From Ixodes scapularis (Eukaryota; Arthropoda; Arachnida; Ixodida; Ixodidae), in assembly GCF_016920785.2 (NCBI RefSeq), contig NW_024609857.1, positions 11,365,618 through 11,429,617 on the forward strand: a DNA stretch of 64,000 nucleotides. Reading direction: 5' to 3'. A program made the translations under genes and the position numbers. Positions within the stretch are counted from its first letter, which is position 1. Each line of letters opens with the position of its first letter. The notes under the pieces were generated by a model. The model was not told where the DNA came from and made no database searches. It saw only the letters and a program-made list of their open reading frames with translations. Shown one piece after another: positions 54,561 through 64,000 of this stretch.

Positions 54561-55266
54561 TGGGGTGTTTATCGTTAATTTTTGATAATGTTTTTCTGGG
54601 GCATCCCCATGTTTTTCACCATCTATCTCTTCATTTTGGAAGGGCGTTCTTTCGGAACTTTTTAATAGTTATACATAAAAGTCCTACAGATTAGGTTGAC
54701 TTCATGGCTCTTAGAATGCAAAATATTGTCTGTTTAATATTGTCTCTTAGAATGCAAATTCAACCACACTATGGTTGAATTTGCATGTTATGCTCAACAC
54801 GGCTTGAGCTACAGGCCTCAAAGGGTTCTGTAGCCTGAATACATAACTTTGACATACAGTCTCGAACCCCACTGAGACTTCTACTCACACAAATAATGAT
54901 TAGCATAAACTCGTAAAGAAGGAAACTAAAGTCATAACCCATATCAAGTTCAAACCAGCCACAGTAAACCAGCAGCAAGTGCTTAAAGTGGCACAAACCT
55001 AATACTGGCACAAGGTCAACTTGAGTGAAACAAAAGTGCAAATTCACTAAGAATTTAGTTGAACAATATGAAACATATAATAATGGTCACACAGTACAGA
55101 AAACATCAATTATGTCATTACCCACCCGAAAGTAAACCAGGTATTGCAATTTTCAGGGCGTGACTCTTGTTTTGAGGCTTTTGAAGATTACTGAGCTGTT
55201 GTCGATAAATTGGTAGAATGTCATAGAGACGTCGCAGAACATGTGGAAATACAAGTGGTAATTTTT

Positions 55267-55323
55267 TATGATTTTCATCATACGCATGTTCACAATCAGA
55301 ACATGCGTATGATGAAAATCATA
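55267..55323. repeat. perfect 25-bp-arm palindrome, block B-specific
   Basis: 55267-55291 is the exact reverse complement of 55299-55323 across the 7-base loop ACAATCA. Block A at the same place (about 42247) has a single copy of the left arm sequence. The right arm is therefore a templated inverted duplication in block B. Confidence 0.9.
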
Positions 55324-55488
55324 CACATGTTCTGATTGTCTTGGAAGAAAAACCGTCTTGTCGCAATCACGGTGTTTACGCTGGTGTTCATAGAAAGTGA
55401 CACTTTTTGGCTTGGTTTTCTCTCTTTTTTGTCCTCTTTTTTTCTTAGTATCTTTCTCTTGACACACTCTCACACAAGGCTAACACTC

Positions 55489-55682
55489 TTTGCACTGCCC
55501 TAAGCTGTTGTTTTCATTGGGGTTGCTGCTTTGTTGACACTCCCTGTTGTGGGTTGCTTGTACTGGAATGTTGTGGAGGCTGGGTACAGGCAGCGACACG
55601 GATGTACTGTGCGCTTTGAGCCAAGCTTCTTAATCGGTGTAAGACACGGGGACCAACTGTTCGCTATGGACTGTGATGCCTG
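55489..55682 (+). pseudogene. type III membrane microprotein, decayed copy in block B
   Basis: Aligns with 42431 and 33472. A TAA occurs at 55501, in the first codons; the helix region is still readable (FIGVAALLTLPVVGC), CYWN has replaced CCNF, and FEPSFLIGVRHGDQL is kept before TGA. No start, no tail. Confidence 0.75.
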
Positions 55683-56342
55683 ATGACAGCTATAGAGGTG
55701 GAGGTGGTGGCACTTGCAGTGCTAATGATGCCTGAGAAGATGAGCTCTCCCTCAAGGGTACTTGCACCGCCCTGCTTCATTTTGAAATGCCTTGCTTGCT
55801 ACTTGCTGCATGTGCTTGCTGCAACCATGACTTGTCTGTAATATTACCTCTTTCAAAATGTGCAAGGGGCATTTACAACGTTCTGCACGCTGCACATGCG
55901 CAGCCAGACGGATGATGCATTATTTCTGATTGTTGCTCCTGTTAGGAGCCAGACTCCAGTCTAGAATGGTGTGTGTACAATTGCTGCTGGATTACAGGTT
56001 CGTGTTGCGAGAAAATGGACCTTGATGTGGTAGAAGATTAGGACGGTCAGACCCCATGCAGTGACTTGCATTCGCTTGGAAACTTTGTGTCCGAGAGGAC
56101 CTTTTTAAGAGAAGGATACGACTAAATGTTTCCGCAAGTCGTTTTGCGCCAAAAGATTTGCCAAGGAAGGCCCGATACGCCGCGTCTTCATTTTGCATGA
56201 CGTGAGGCTCCATGTTGTCCGTCTAGTAAGTGAGATACATACTTGAAAAGTATGGATGGGAAGTGCTTCTCCACCCCTTATGCACACTCGATGTGAGCCT
56301 AGAAGACTTTGACTTGTTTTCAAAAGTCAAGGAGTCGCAAAT

Positions 56343-56525
56343 CACCGTAACATACCGGCAAGCGCCCACTCAAAATTTAGAGATAATCGCGAAAAAATGG
56401 GGGATGGGCGCTGGTCCGGTCATCAACTTTACATATCAATGTACTGTGGATATTTTCTCAGATCTTGCAAATTTGTGAATGGGTGCTTAGTGTGGAATGG
56501 GCAGATGCGCAATATTCTGCGGCAG
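56343..56525. mobile_element. inverted-repeat element, CTTACCGTARAAT class, block B
   Basis: ACCGTAACATACCGGCAAGCG at the left and GCGCAATATTCTGCGGCAG at the right, with GCGCCCACTC inside; resembles 40604-40790 in inverted orientation. Block A lacks it at this position. Confidence 0.55.
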
Positions 56526-57368
56526 TTGTTTTTTATACGGTTGGTCATGTTAGGTATGTAGACCAAGGCAACCTCAATTGAATTGTGCACTTGCGTTGTT
56601 ACGAACATCTCACGAGCTGCCTGAAATTTCCTTTTGTTGCAGTGGAGCTGGTTTCTCCAAGTGATTAAAATCCTTATTTTCGTTTTAATTTTTGTTTCTG
56701 ATGCTGAACCCACACCTAGTAATTTAGCTTTTCTTTTTCATTGCAGACTGGATTATGCTAGTGAGCATAATCAGTCTGGCTTACTCTTTCTGGTATAAGT
56801 AGACTGTTTATTAAAAACATGAAGGAGGGTTTTTGAAAACCTTAACTTTGTTTATAAAGATGTTATGCACTTTCACAGGCACTTAGAAACGAATTTACTG
56901 CACCTAAAACCTGCAGTGATATATATAGCCATGCAATTGTTTCTTTCATATCTGCACTGTTTCTTTTTATATATTCCCAGTCTCTTTTATTTTTCCTGTT
57001 ATGTAATATAAACTGACATCTCCGCATTTATTTACATTTTGCCTGGGCAAATTATATTTATGGGAGGAATTTCACTCTTGTATTTGGAATGATTTGGAGT
57101 TTTGTTTTTGGGAACATGAAATAAATAGGGATCCCTTAACTTAGAAAGGTTCATATGCTGCTAAAATGCAACAGACCCAGAACTGTTGGCCTGCAAATTG
57201 TATAATTTTCTTCTTTGCGGTACTGCATTTGCATCCCCACACACAGCAGCAGCTCTAATTTTCTGCTATGAGAGACACCTACACTTGTATGTATAACAAA
57301 TTTTTATGCTCTTTTTTTTTTTTTTTTTTTCAGGTAATGGTTTGGGCTGCATTCACAGTTCTGGCATC

Positions 57369-57959
57369 ATGAATGGCTTCGAAATTGTAAGCATCTTCGT
57401 CTACGTGCTGGGTGGAGTGGTGGCTGCAATATTAGTCGTCATATACCTTCGCATCTGCAAAAACAAATTTTGCGCAAACAGCAGCATGAAGAAGCGTGGC
57501 TACAAGAAGCGTAGCTACAAGAAGCGTAGCTACAAGAAGCGTGGCTACAAGAAGCGTGGCTACAAGAAGCGTGGCTACCAGAAGCGTGGCTACCAGAAGC
57601 GTACCACTGCGGTTTTGGTGTGCTCTCACCTTTGCCGTTCTGGCCGGACGACGGACATTGAAAGCGGTTACGGTGGCAGCCAATATGGTGGCAGCTTTTA
57701 CAACACTGTTGGCAATGGTGGAGGAGATTGTAACAGCGGTGGAGGTAGTGGCAGTGGGGGAGGGGGTTGTGACAGTGGGGGAGGTGGCTGTGGCCAGAGT
57801 GTCGAACCAGAAGTTTCATCTGCTTTGTACGATTACGACATCTCGACTTTCCGTGTGGGGCCGCTTCAGTTCTCTGTAGAATGTTATAGACCTCTTTCAC
57901 GGCAAACGCTACCAGGAGGTGTTCCAGGCATTGACATCCCAGGAACTTCCGGTTCATAA
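57369..57959 (+). pseudogene. type II membrane microprotein, split by insertion, chimeric tail
   Basis: Homologue of 44275-44718. From the ATG at 57369, the helix is IVSIFVYVLGGVVAAILVVI, followed by eight [KQ]KR units in a YKKRG array (15-base repeat, against two units in block A). Then come RTTDIESGYGG and GGSFYNTVGNGGGD, and a short Gly/Cys tail up to GGGGCG. At about 57794 homology stops and inserted DNA begins; the frame happens to stay open for 54 more codons to TAA at 57959, giving a 196-residue chimeric product. The original end of the gene lies 4.15 kb away at 61949. An acceptor CAG ends at 57333. It could still be translated with a foreign tail. Confidence 0.65.
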
Positions 57960-58872
57960 AAAGTATGAACAAACCCCACTCTAACACCACTGCTTAAAAT
58001 GTCAATGAAACATTTAACCTCCAATTTTCCAGGTGAACGCCAAAAGAACGAAGAAGCGCGAGATATGTTAAATATATTTGAATATTCGTGTGAAACAACT
58101 TGCTTCCTCCAGGACGTTAAGTTGACCAGCCGAGGGCCCTCGTTAAATCTCCAACTTTGATGTGCATGTAGCATTTATGCTTTCTAGCACTGGTGACATG
58201 AGCATGCTCGACAGACTTGCAAAGACGGAGCGACCGGAAGTCACCTGGGAGGCAGGAGGCAGTTCATGTTTGTAAACATTGTAAACAGCAAAAAGGTTTA
58301 TATGGTTTGAACCGCTAAAGTGGGCACACTGGTTTCAACACTAGGCACTATTTCCGTCATAAAACGAGTAATTGTATGGACCCGTTTCGCAGGGGCCCTG
58401 CCATATTGAATTGTCACTTCCAGCATGGGCGAAAACATTGTTTTGCCGTTGCCACGCCACTGACATTTAGGATATAAGCATAACTGTGGCACATTCTCGT
58501 TTTGCCTCCCCTCTATTTTTTTTTAAACTATTTACAGGTGGAAATGCTTTATTATCTTTTCGTCACCCATACCGGATACGCCTAGTATTGGGTGACTGGG
58601 GACGATTGTACACGAAAAAGGTCTATTTGTAATTGATACAATCCACTTTTATTTTCAGGCACCAAAAATAAGAAATCGCATTATTTAGTTTCGACACAAC
58701 AGTAAAAGAAAAAATGCGTTAACACACAAAACATTGTGTGTTAATGTTAATGTTGTTAAACACACAAGATATGCATTAACACACAAAACAACATACATAC
58801 TCTACACCTCTTTTAGAGGGCAGCTCTTAGGCGCCCGTTTCCGGCTTAAGCGACGTCGGCGTAACCGTGAAA

Positions 58873-58949
58873 TCACGTGACCCCCCTCGAGGTCATGTGA
58901 TCCCTCCCCTCCAGGGTCACGTGACACCCCCCCCCCCGAAAACACGTGA
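58873..58949. promoter_or_regulatory. cluster of four CACGTG-type E-boxes
   Basis: TCACGTGA at 58873-58880 and 58917-58924, ACACGTGA at 58942-58949 and TCATGTGA at 58893-58900, each followed by a C-run. These are consensus bHLH (Myc/Max/MITF/TFE) sites, spaced 20-25 bases. The regular C-rich context suggests a decayed tandem repeat, so regulatory meaning is speculative. Confidence 0.35.
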
Positions 58950-59401
58950 CCCCTCCCCCAAAGGGGGAGGAGGGAGGAGGAGGGGAGGAGTAGTAGTAGG
59001 GAGGATGAGGTGGTGAGGACGAGGGAGGAGGGATATACCCTCCCCTCAGTACCCTTCCCTCTTCCTCCCCCTCAAGAGCTGCGTTCCAATTCGGTGTTAC
59101 AGGGTGTTGTAAACGTCTTTCCCTTTTTTTACACCCGTGATTGGCACAACTTTGCGTCGCAGTATTAAAAGTTATCGTAGTTGTAGTCTTGAAGTAAGGT
59201 ATTAATTACAATGCACAATATCATGGAATGGGCACCTGATTGCTATACATATTGTAAAATATGTTTACGAAATACGTTTTACAGTTTATACGATGACGAC
59301 GCGACAGCTAAAAACAATAATATTTTCAAAATTCGGCAGACACTTAAGACTACTTACTTGTGGGAATGCGAAAGTATGACGCACACACTAGGCATAGCTT
59401 T

Positions 59402-59490
59402 AGTCAGCCGGAACCGTGGAGGCGCCAAGGAAGCATGCTCGTCTCGCACTCCGGAGGTCCGGGTTCGATTCCCACCCAGACTGAAATCTA
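59402..59490 (+). mobile_element. tRNA-derived SINE head
   Basis: Contains a perfect B-box-like GGTTCGATTCC at 59461-59471, preceded by GTCTCGCACTCCGGAGGTCC resembling an anticodon arm, and an A-box-like GCCGGAACCGTGG about 50 bases upstream. Followed by non-tRNA A-rich sequence. The cloverleaf is imperfect, so a SINE, not a tRNA gene. Confidence 0.55.
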
Positions 59491-60239
59491 AGAAATTTTC
59501 CTTTCAAATTTATTAGTTTACTTAGTTTACAGGAAGCTCCCTGAAAATTTTTTCGCAGCCAATCGGAATTTAGGTGCCATTTTCTCCGGCTTCATTTAAT
59601 GGGGCAGTTTATGCTTTTGCATTAATATCTTGAGAAAGTTTTAGGACTAGCCCTTTCAGCCTTCATTTTATAGAAACGCTGGGCAGCAATCACAACGCTT
59701 GTTTTCCTTACCATGATTGTTTGCACTCAGTACCAGGATGCAAGCGAAGAATCATGCAGAAAGTAGTGATTGAAACTGTTCACTCTAATCTATAAGCAGC
59801 TTCATACTCTGATCGAATCTGGTCTAAACTAGCGCTTGCCCTACCAAACATTTCATTCTCTTACACAGGATGAACTGGTATAGCCTGGCTGTTGAGGTTT
59901 CTTGTTGACAAGATGCCAATCAATTCAATATGCAAATAAGCATCACCCTTGCTAATTTATTACTTTTTTTGTTAAATCGACGTAGTGTTTTGTGTTCTAC
60001 TCGACATCGCTGCTACTTAATTGGTCGCTTTCTGACGGTCTGTGTGCGTAATTGGCATAGTTCCGCCATGCTCCACTGTATACTGTTTTGTCCAGCCCAC
60101 AGACACCTAAAATTGCTGTTCATCACATAAAAGAAGCAATACCAGCTAGACTTCTATAGGTTTGAGGAGTTATGTATCCATCAGAGAAACATAGTTATTT
60201 AAATCAGATTTAAAATTAGCAATTTGTTTAAGGCTCTCC

Positions 60240-60715
60240 CAAATCAATTATACACTTGCCTATCAAGGATAGAAACGCCAGAAAAGATTTGCAGAGCATT
60301 ATTTCCGGGTTTTGGTGGAATTGAAAGAATATGGATTATGCCCATTGCATTGCACATGGTTTGGCAGCTATCTCGATACTCGCCAAAATGAGGTTAGATT
60401 TTTTATCTGTGTGTCTGAGCCATTTGCATCCTTATCTAGCATGCTACAAGGCTCTATTCTGGGATCGCTTTTGTTTTTGGTGTTTGTAAGCGATTTACCG
60501 TCATGTATTAAAAACTTAAAGATGCTAATGTTCGCCGATGACTTAAAATTGTTCCGCAAGGTAGACAAAGAAATTTACGGTTTATTGGTACGAAATGACA
60601 TCCCGTTTGCTGTCAATGGTGTTTGATTAATATGCTGCAACTGAACCTAAAAAAGACGATGGTAATATCTTTTACTACGAAGAAGGAGAGCCTAGCTTTC
60701 GGCTATTCTATTTTT
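60240..60715 (+). pseudogene. LINE (Jockey/CR1-like) reverse transcriptase fragment
   Basis: The frame 60312-60626 reads FGSYLDTRQNEVRF, SSMLQGSILGSLLFLVFV, SDLP and LKMLMFADDLKLFRKV. QGS-LG-LLFL-F--DLP is RT motif B and FADD is the catalytic motif C. After a stop another frame continues MLQLNLKKTMVISFTTKK. The fragment lacks endonuclease and 3' end. Different family from the LINE at 24000. Confidence 0.75.
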
Positions 60716-60779
60716 TATGAAAAAATATGGCGAGTACTTCACGTGCGTAAACTTCAACTTCTGTACATCCTCCTCTCGC

Positions 60780-61850
60780 CCTGATGGCAGCTTCCGTTGA
60801 TTAGGGTTTACACAAACTAGGTCCTTGCATCCGCGAAGAAGCTCGCTTGAAAGTCATTGGCATACTTTCAAAGCTAAACCAAAGGAGGCGTTTGAACTTG
60901 AGCACGGAAAAAAGTTCCGCCCTCAGGAAGCTAAAGGAAGACAACAGAATTGTAATTCTTCCTGCTGACAAAAGAAAATATTACAGTGGTATTGAACTGC
61001 ACGGTCTATGAGAAAAAGGTGCACAAACGTTTGAACACCAAAGCGTACACAACGTTACAGAAAGACCCAACATTAAAAATCCAAGGAATCTTAAACAAAG
61101 CACTTTACGCCGTCTTCAATAAATATCCGGAGACTCTGGCCCTCTACCTGAACTTTGTCTGCCGAAACGGCTCGACACCTGTGTTCTACGGCTTGCCAAA
61201 AGTCCACAAGCCTAAAATCCTGCTTCGTCCCATAGTCGACTTCACGCCGTCACCATTATGAGCGCTGTCAAATTATCTCCATCGTCTGTTTCTTCCACTC
61301 ATGGGAATGACCAACACTCATGTCGAGAACACCGCCCTCTTCATCAAACTCTCTTCGGACCTGCAATTAAACGATGGCGAGTCTTCTGATGTGGTATCCC
61401 TCTCCACAAGTATTCCCATCCGACTCGCGGCGTCTGTTATCAGAACGGCACTCACGTCAGACTCGACTCTACCTGAAAGAACCCACCTCTCGGTGAATGA
61501 GATATGCTGCCTACTAGAACTGTGCCTGACGGATACCTACTTTTCTTTTGCTGGTCGCTTCTACAAGCGAAGTAGTGGCACAGCCATGGATGCTGCTGTG
61601 TCCGTCATGGTAGCCAACCTCATAATCGAAGCCATTGAGCAAAAAGCCCTAAGCATGTCTTCCCTCATACCCACTCTGTTTCTAAGTTACGTGGATGATT
61701 GCTTCTGTGTTGTCAAGACCAGCGAAGTCGACCGCCTTCACAAACACCTCAGTCGCATCGATCCAGACATTCAATTCACAGTCGAGCGTAAGTCTAATGG
61801 TTGCCTTCCATTTCTGGATGTGTCCGTGGAAAAAACAGGTACCCATTTAG
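60780..61850 (+). pseudogene. Penelope-like element reverse transcriptase fragment
   Basis: Frames read SSALRKLKEDN, IVILPADK, then after a frameshift near 60975 VLNCTVYEKKVHK, FYGLPKVHKP and RPIVDFTPSPL. A TGA at 61259-61261 follows, with the same frame resuming NYLHRLFLPLMGM, DVVSLSTSIPI (motif A), AVSVMVANLIIE (motif B), LSYVDDCFCV (motif C) and NGCLPFLDVSVE. GLPKxHK and PFLDV are hallmarks of Penelope-like RTs. The Cys-rich linker and GIY-YIG domain are missing: homology stops at about 61850 where a hAT-like end begins. Inactive. Confidence 0.8.
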
Positions 61851-61948
61851 CAGTGGTGTCACTGGGGTCAGCGGCACCCGGGGCAATGGCCACGCGGCGA
61901 CCCCCCCAACTCATTGGCCGCCTCCAACCCGCCCGCTTGTCGATCTCA

Positions 61949-62014
61949 GCTGCGACTGATCGCTTGGCTCTTCCCTGTTTTGATGCATACGTTATATCGT
62001 TTGGTAAAGCTTGA
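61949..62014 (+). pseudogene. detached 3' end of the block B type II gene
   Basis: GCTGCGACTGATCGCTTGGC aligns with 44707 onward (GCTGCGACTGATTACTTGGC), the last codons, stop and 3' UTR of the intact type II gene. The 3' UTR homology then continues for about 1.1 kb. Confidence 0.8.
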
Positions 62015-63087
62015 ACACTGTGCAGCTGCAGAACTTGTCTCAGGGAATCTCAAGTGAAGTTTGCTCTTGCCTCGCAGTTCACATATTTTAGATCATCGCA
62101 GGAACGTAGACCAAAATATAAGAATTTATGCTATGATAAGGGCACTGTGCTGTTGTATTAAAAAAAATTCCTACATTGATTCTTTTTATTTGTAGTTACT
62201 GGTAAAGTGTTCATAAAAGAGGAATACAGCAGGTTTCATTTAAAAAGAAAATTGTCTCGATCACCTTCAGCATTTGTGGTGGCAACTTATATTTCTACCA
62301 GCCACATGGGTCAAGCCAACACAAGTACCAAGTTCAAAGTGTAAACCCTGCATTCTGTCCAGTGGTTCAACTGAGATCAGTTTTTTTTTTTTTTTTATTC
62401 TGGGGCCTTCATAAAACACTGTTTGATAAGCCACTGAAGTATGCCTAGAAAAGGCCATTTCCAGTAGAAATGGTTGTTAGCCACAGTGCGTAACGATTGC
62501 GAAATAACTTCCTAGCAGATAATAAATTAACCAATTAGCATTTCTTAAAATTATTCCAACTCTTACTGCTGCTGGACAAAACCAAGCAGTATGATAGGGT
62601 TGCATGTGGGGAAATAAAACTTCGTTGATACTGTTTTAAAGTGCATAATGTGTCTTTCCAAACTATATACCCATGCCACTATATCGGCATCGTGAAATGA
62701 AAAATCTGCGAAGGATAGAAAGCAGTAACTTAAAAAATCTCGTATTTAACTTGCCAAAAAAAAAAAAAACACTGATTTTATTGACCACTTTTTATAGTGA
62801 TACTATTTTATATAATTATTCCTCTGGTCAGTTACGGGTCAGATTTTATTTCTATTGTGTGATATTTTTATATCTGCTTAAGGGGCATTTTTGAGTGCAC
62901 TTTCCAGGCTGTGCCACTTTGTTGCCTCGTTTGAACTTGTTGAGTTATATCTTACTATAGGTAAATACTTCGAAGACAAACTCAACCTGAACATATTGGT
63001 ACAAAATATTTCAAAATGTCTAGCTTGTCTTTTCACAGTGAGATCACGGTTTAGGAAAGCAAAATGTTCTAGAATGTTTATCAGCTC
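62015..63087. other. block B 3' flank of the split type II gene
   Basis: Non-coding, aligned with 44760-45870. A T-run around 62381-62397 and an A-run around 62757-62769 differ in length from block A. Confidence 0.5.
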
Positions 63088-63165
63088 TGACGTCATCCTG
63101 CTGCGGTGGCGCTGCTGTCTGCATGGCACATGCGCAGACGCTTCACACAAATCTCCTTTCTGCGC

Positions 63166-63549
63166 ATGGAGAGTGGCCACGGCTGGAGAGGGCAATCGGG
63201 GATTTGTTGTGTGTAACAAAGGTGTGATTGTACGCCACTTGCCCGTGCTTGATTTACACGCTTCGTATTTGTTTCTGTTTTAATTTGAAATTTGATTTGT
63301 ATATGTTTCTGTGTGTCAGCCAGCATTTCCAGACAGTTTGTCTTTTTTGTACTAAATATGGCCCAAGTCTTGCATTGGGTGTTGCACAGTGGAGCGCTCA
63401 TTAAACTTGTATTCTATTTTTTTTTATATGCATTTAATCTGATGTGATTGAACCTTGGCATTTGTCTCCTGCTCATCGCTGGCTCCCTATTTGTCTCGGG
63501 TTGTAGCTTGATGAGTGTTTTTTTCGTATTCGTTGTTGAGCCATCTTAA
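63166..63549 (+). pseudogene. type V microprotein, decayed copy in block B
   Basis: Aligned with 45949-46330. Exon 1 starts MESGHGWRGQSGICC and then runs into TAA at 63214-63216; the donor GTGTGAGT is changed to GGTGTGATT. The acceptor reads CCTTGG instead of CCTTAG, and exon 2 (GICLLLIAGSLFVS) has an extra base after SLM. A polyadenylation-type AATAAA at 63811-63816 remains. Confidence 0.6.
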
Positions 63550-64000
63550 CTGGATGGACACCTATAACAAAGATCTATAGCTTTTACTGTCAGGGATTGT
63601 AACAAGTGCAGTGATGTACACGTAATTGACGGAGCTTGTATCGTGACGATGAACCGAAACCGTATTTCTGTAATGACAACGATGTAACTTAACGTCATTC
63701 GTGGTTTTAGTTACTATGAATATGCATGCAGCACTGGAAGAAATCATTTTCACAACTTTGCAGAGCTACTCAAAGTGTGAATATTTTTATAGTGCTCAAC
63801 GTACATTTGTAATAAAAATTGCCCACGATGGTGACTTCGGCCCTGTTATTATGGTCAGGCACTGAGCCTAGTGACTGAGCCTTTTGCGGCTCTGTTATTC
63901 TGGTCGAGCACTAACCCTGTTGCTTGAAAAGGCATATATGATTTTTCTTTGCTCTGGTTTCTCACAAAGACGCTTGGTGGCTCCGAGACAAAGCGACAGC
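63550..64000. other. end of block B
   Basis: Non-coding, aligned with 46330-46680 up to about 63966. Includes a short B-specific partial duplication (TCTGTTATTCTGGTC-like words near 63844 and 63892). The window ends here. Confidence 0.5.

Larger units (their letters stand above)
57794..61948. mobile_element. 4.15-kb nested insertion inside the block B type II gene
   Basis: Block B leaves alignment with block A at 57794 (after GGAGGTGGCTGTG) and returns at 61949 (GCTGCGACTGAT). Within lie unassigned DNA with no gene (57960-58860), an E-box cluster and G/A-rich simple repeat (58870-59060), a SINE (59402), a LINE fragment (60240-60710), a Penelope-like RT (60780-61850) and the CAGTGGTGTCACTGGGGTC end of a hAT-like element (61852-61948). 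No single pair of termini encloses everything, so several events are likely. Confidence 0.8.
48785..63966 (+). repeat. segmental duplication, block B
   Basis: Second copy of block A (35650-46680), same strand and order. About 4 kb longer, through insertions at 50417-50580, about 50617-53111, 53193-53626, 56343-56525 and 57794-61948, and lacking the three TTAA elements and the 43469 element of block A. Its type IV gene is intact; types III, II and V are broken. The right end runs close to the window edge. Confidence 0.9.

Noticed and set aside
1..64000. CRISPR arrays, operons, phage or bacterial contamination
   Set aside because: No regularly spaced identical repeats with unique spacers, no ribosome-binding-site-led gene clusters; splice signals and animal transposons throughout.

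Overview
This window reads as non-coding-rich eukaryotic, almost certainly arthropod and most likely hard-tick (Ixodida), genomic DNA. The evidence is the lack of any prokaryote-style gene packing, many short homopolymer and microsatellite tracts, splice-site-flanked short exons, and a dense crowd of decayed transposable elements of kinds I associate with tick genomes: Ty3/gypsy gag, Penelope-like elements with RT or GIY-YIG domains, LINE RTs, hAT and TTAA-bounded inverted-repeat elements, and tRNA-headed SINEs. The species assignment is inference; no rRNA, mitochondrial or named housekeeping gene is present.

The only host-like coding content I can support is a scattered but clearly related set of very small single-pass membrane proteins (about 50-150 residues). 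Each has a short N-terminus, one hydrophobic helix that ends in a Cys-rich/basic juxtamembrane stretch, and in most a Gly/Cys/Asp/Ser-rich tail. I group them into five types. Type I (54 aa, CRRT after the helix): 41-205 and 29733-29897. Type II (helix, basic stretch, conserved [GR][WR]T[ST]D[AI]E[SG]G motif, Gly tail): 5640-5840 (tail-less), 44275-44718 (intact, long GGGGCDS repeat tail) and 57369-57959 (broken). Type III (MEELYLIV, Gly tail): 33472-33750 intact, decayed copies at 42431 and 55489. Type IV (MGYKVESIIGY): 49831-50184 intact, decayed copy at 38497. Type V (candidate two-exon 50-residue protein): 45949-46330, decayed copy at 63166. Most coding exons begin shortly after a polypyrimidine-AG acceptor, so 5' UTR exons probably lie upstream.

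Layout. 1-6.3 kb: type I and type II genes separated by low-complexity and CpG-rich DNA. 6.3-13 kb: gypsy gag fragment, several inverted-repeat elements, a complete 2.6-kb non-autonomous hAT element with an 8-bp target duplication, a Tc1/mariner remnant. 13-29.6 kb: mostly gene-free; a 9-bp GTGAGGGCG minisatellite, a broken minus-strand transposon-derived gene, a THAP-domain remnant, a Penelope GIY-YIG remnant, a LINE RT remnant. 29.7-35 kb: type I and III genes, an in-frame 18-codon repeat, a tRNA-Thr-like SINE. 35.65-46.68 kb (block A) and 48.79-63.97 kb (block B) are two copies of one segmental duplication carrying types IV, III, II and V in the same order and strand. Different members survive in each block: II and V in A, IV in B. 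Block B is longer because of later insertions, including a roughly 4.15-kb nest (SINE, LINE, Penelope-like RT, hAT end) that split its type II gene inside the Gly-rich tail.

The most interesting signal is this tandemly duplicated, fast-diverging microprotein cluster with repeat-expanding tails. I do not recognise it as a named family and do not assign it a function.
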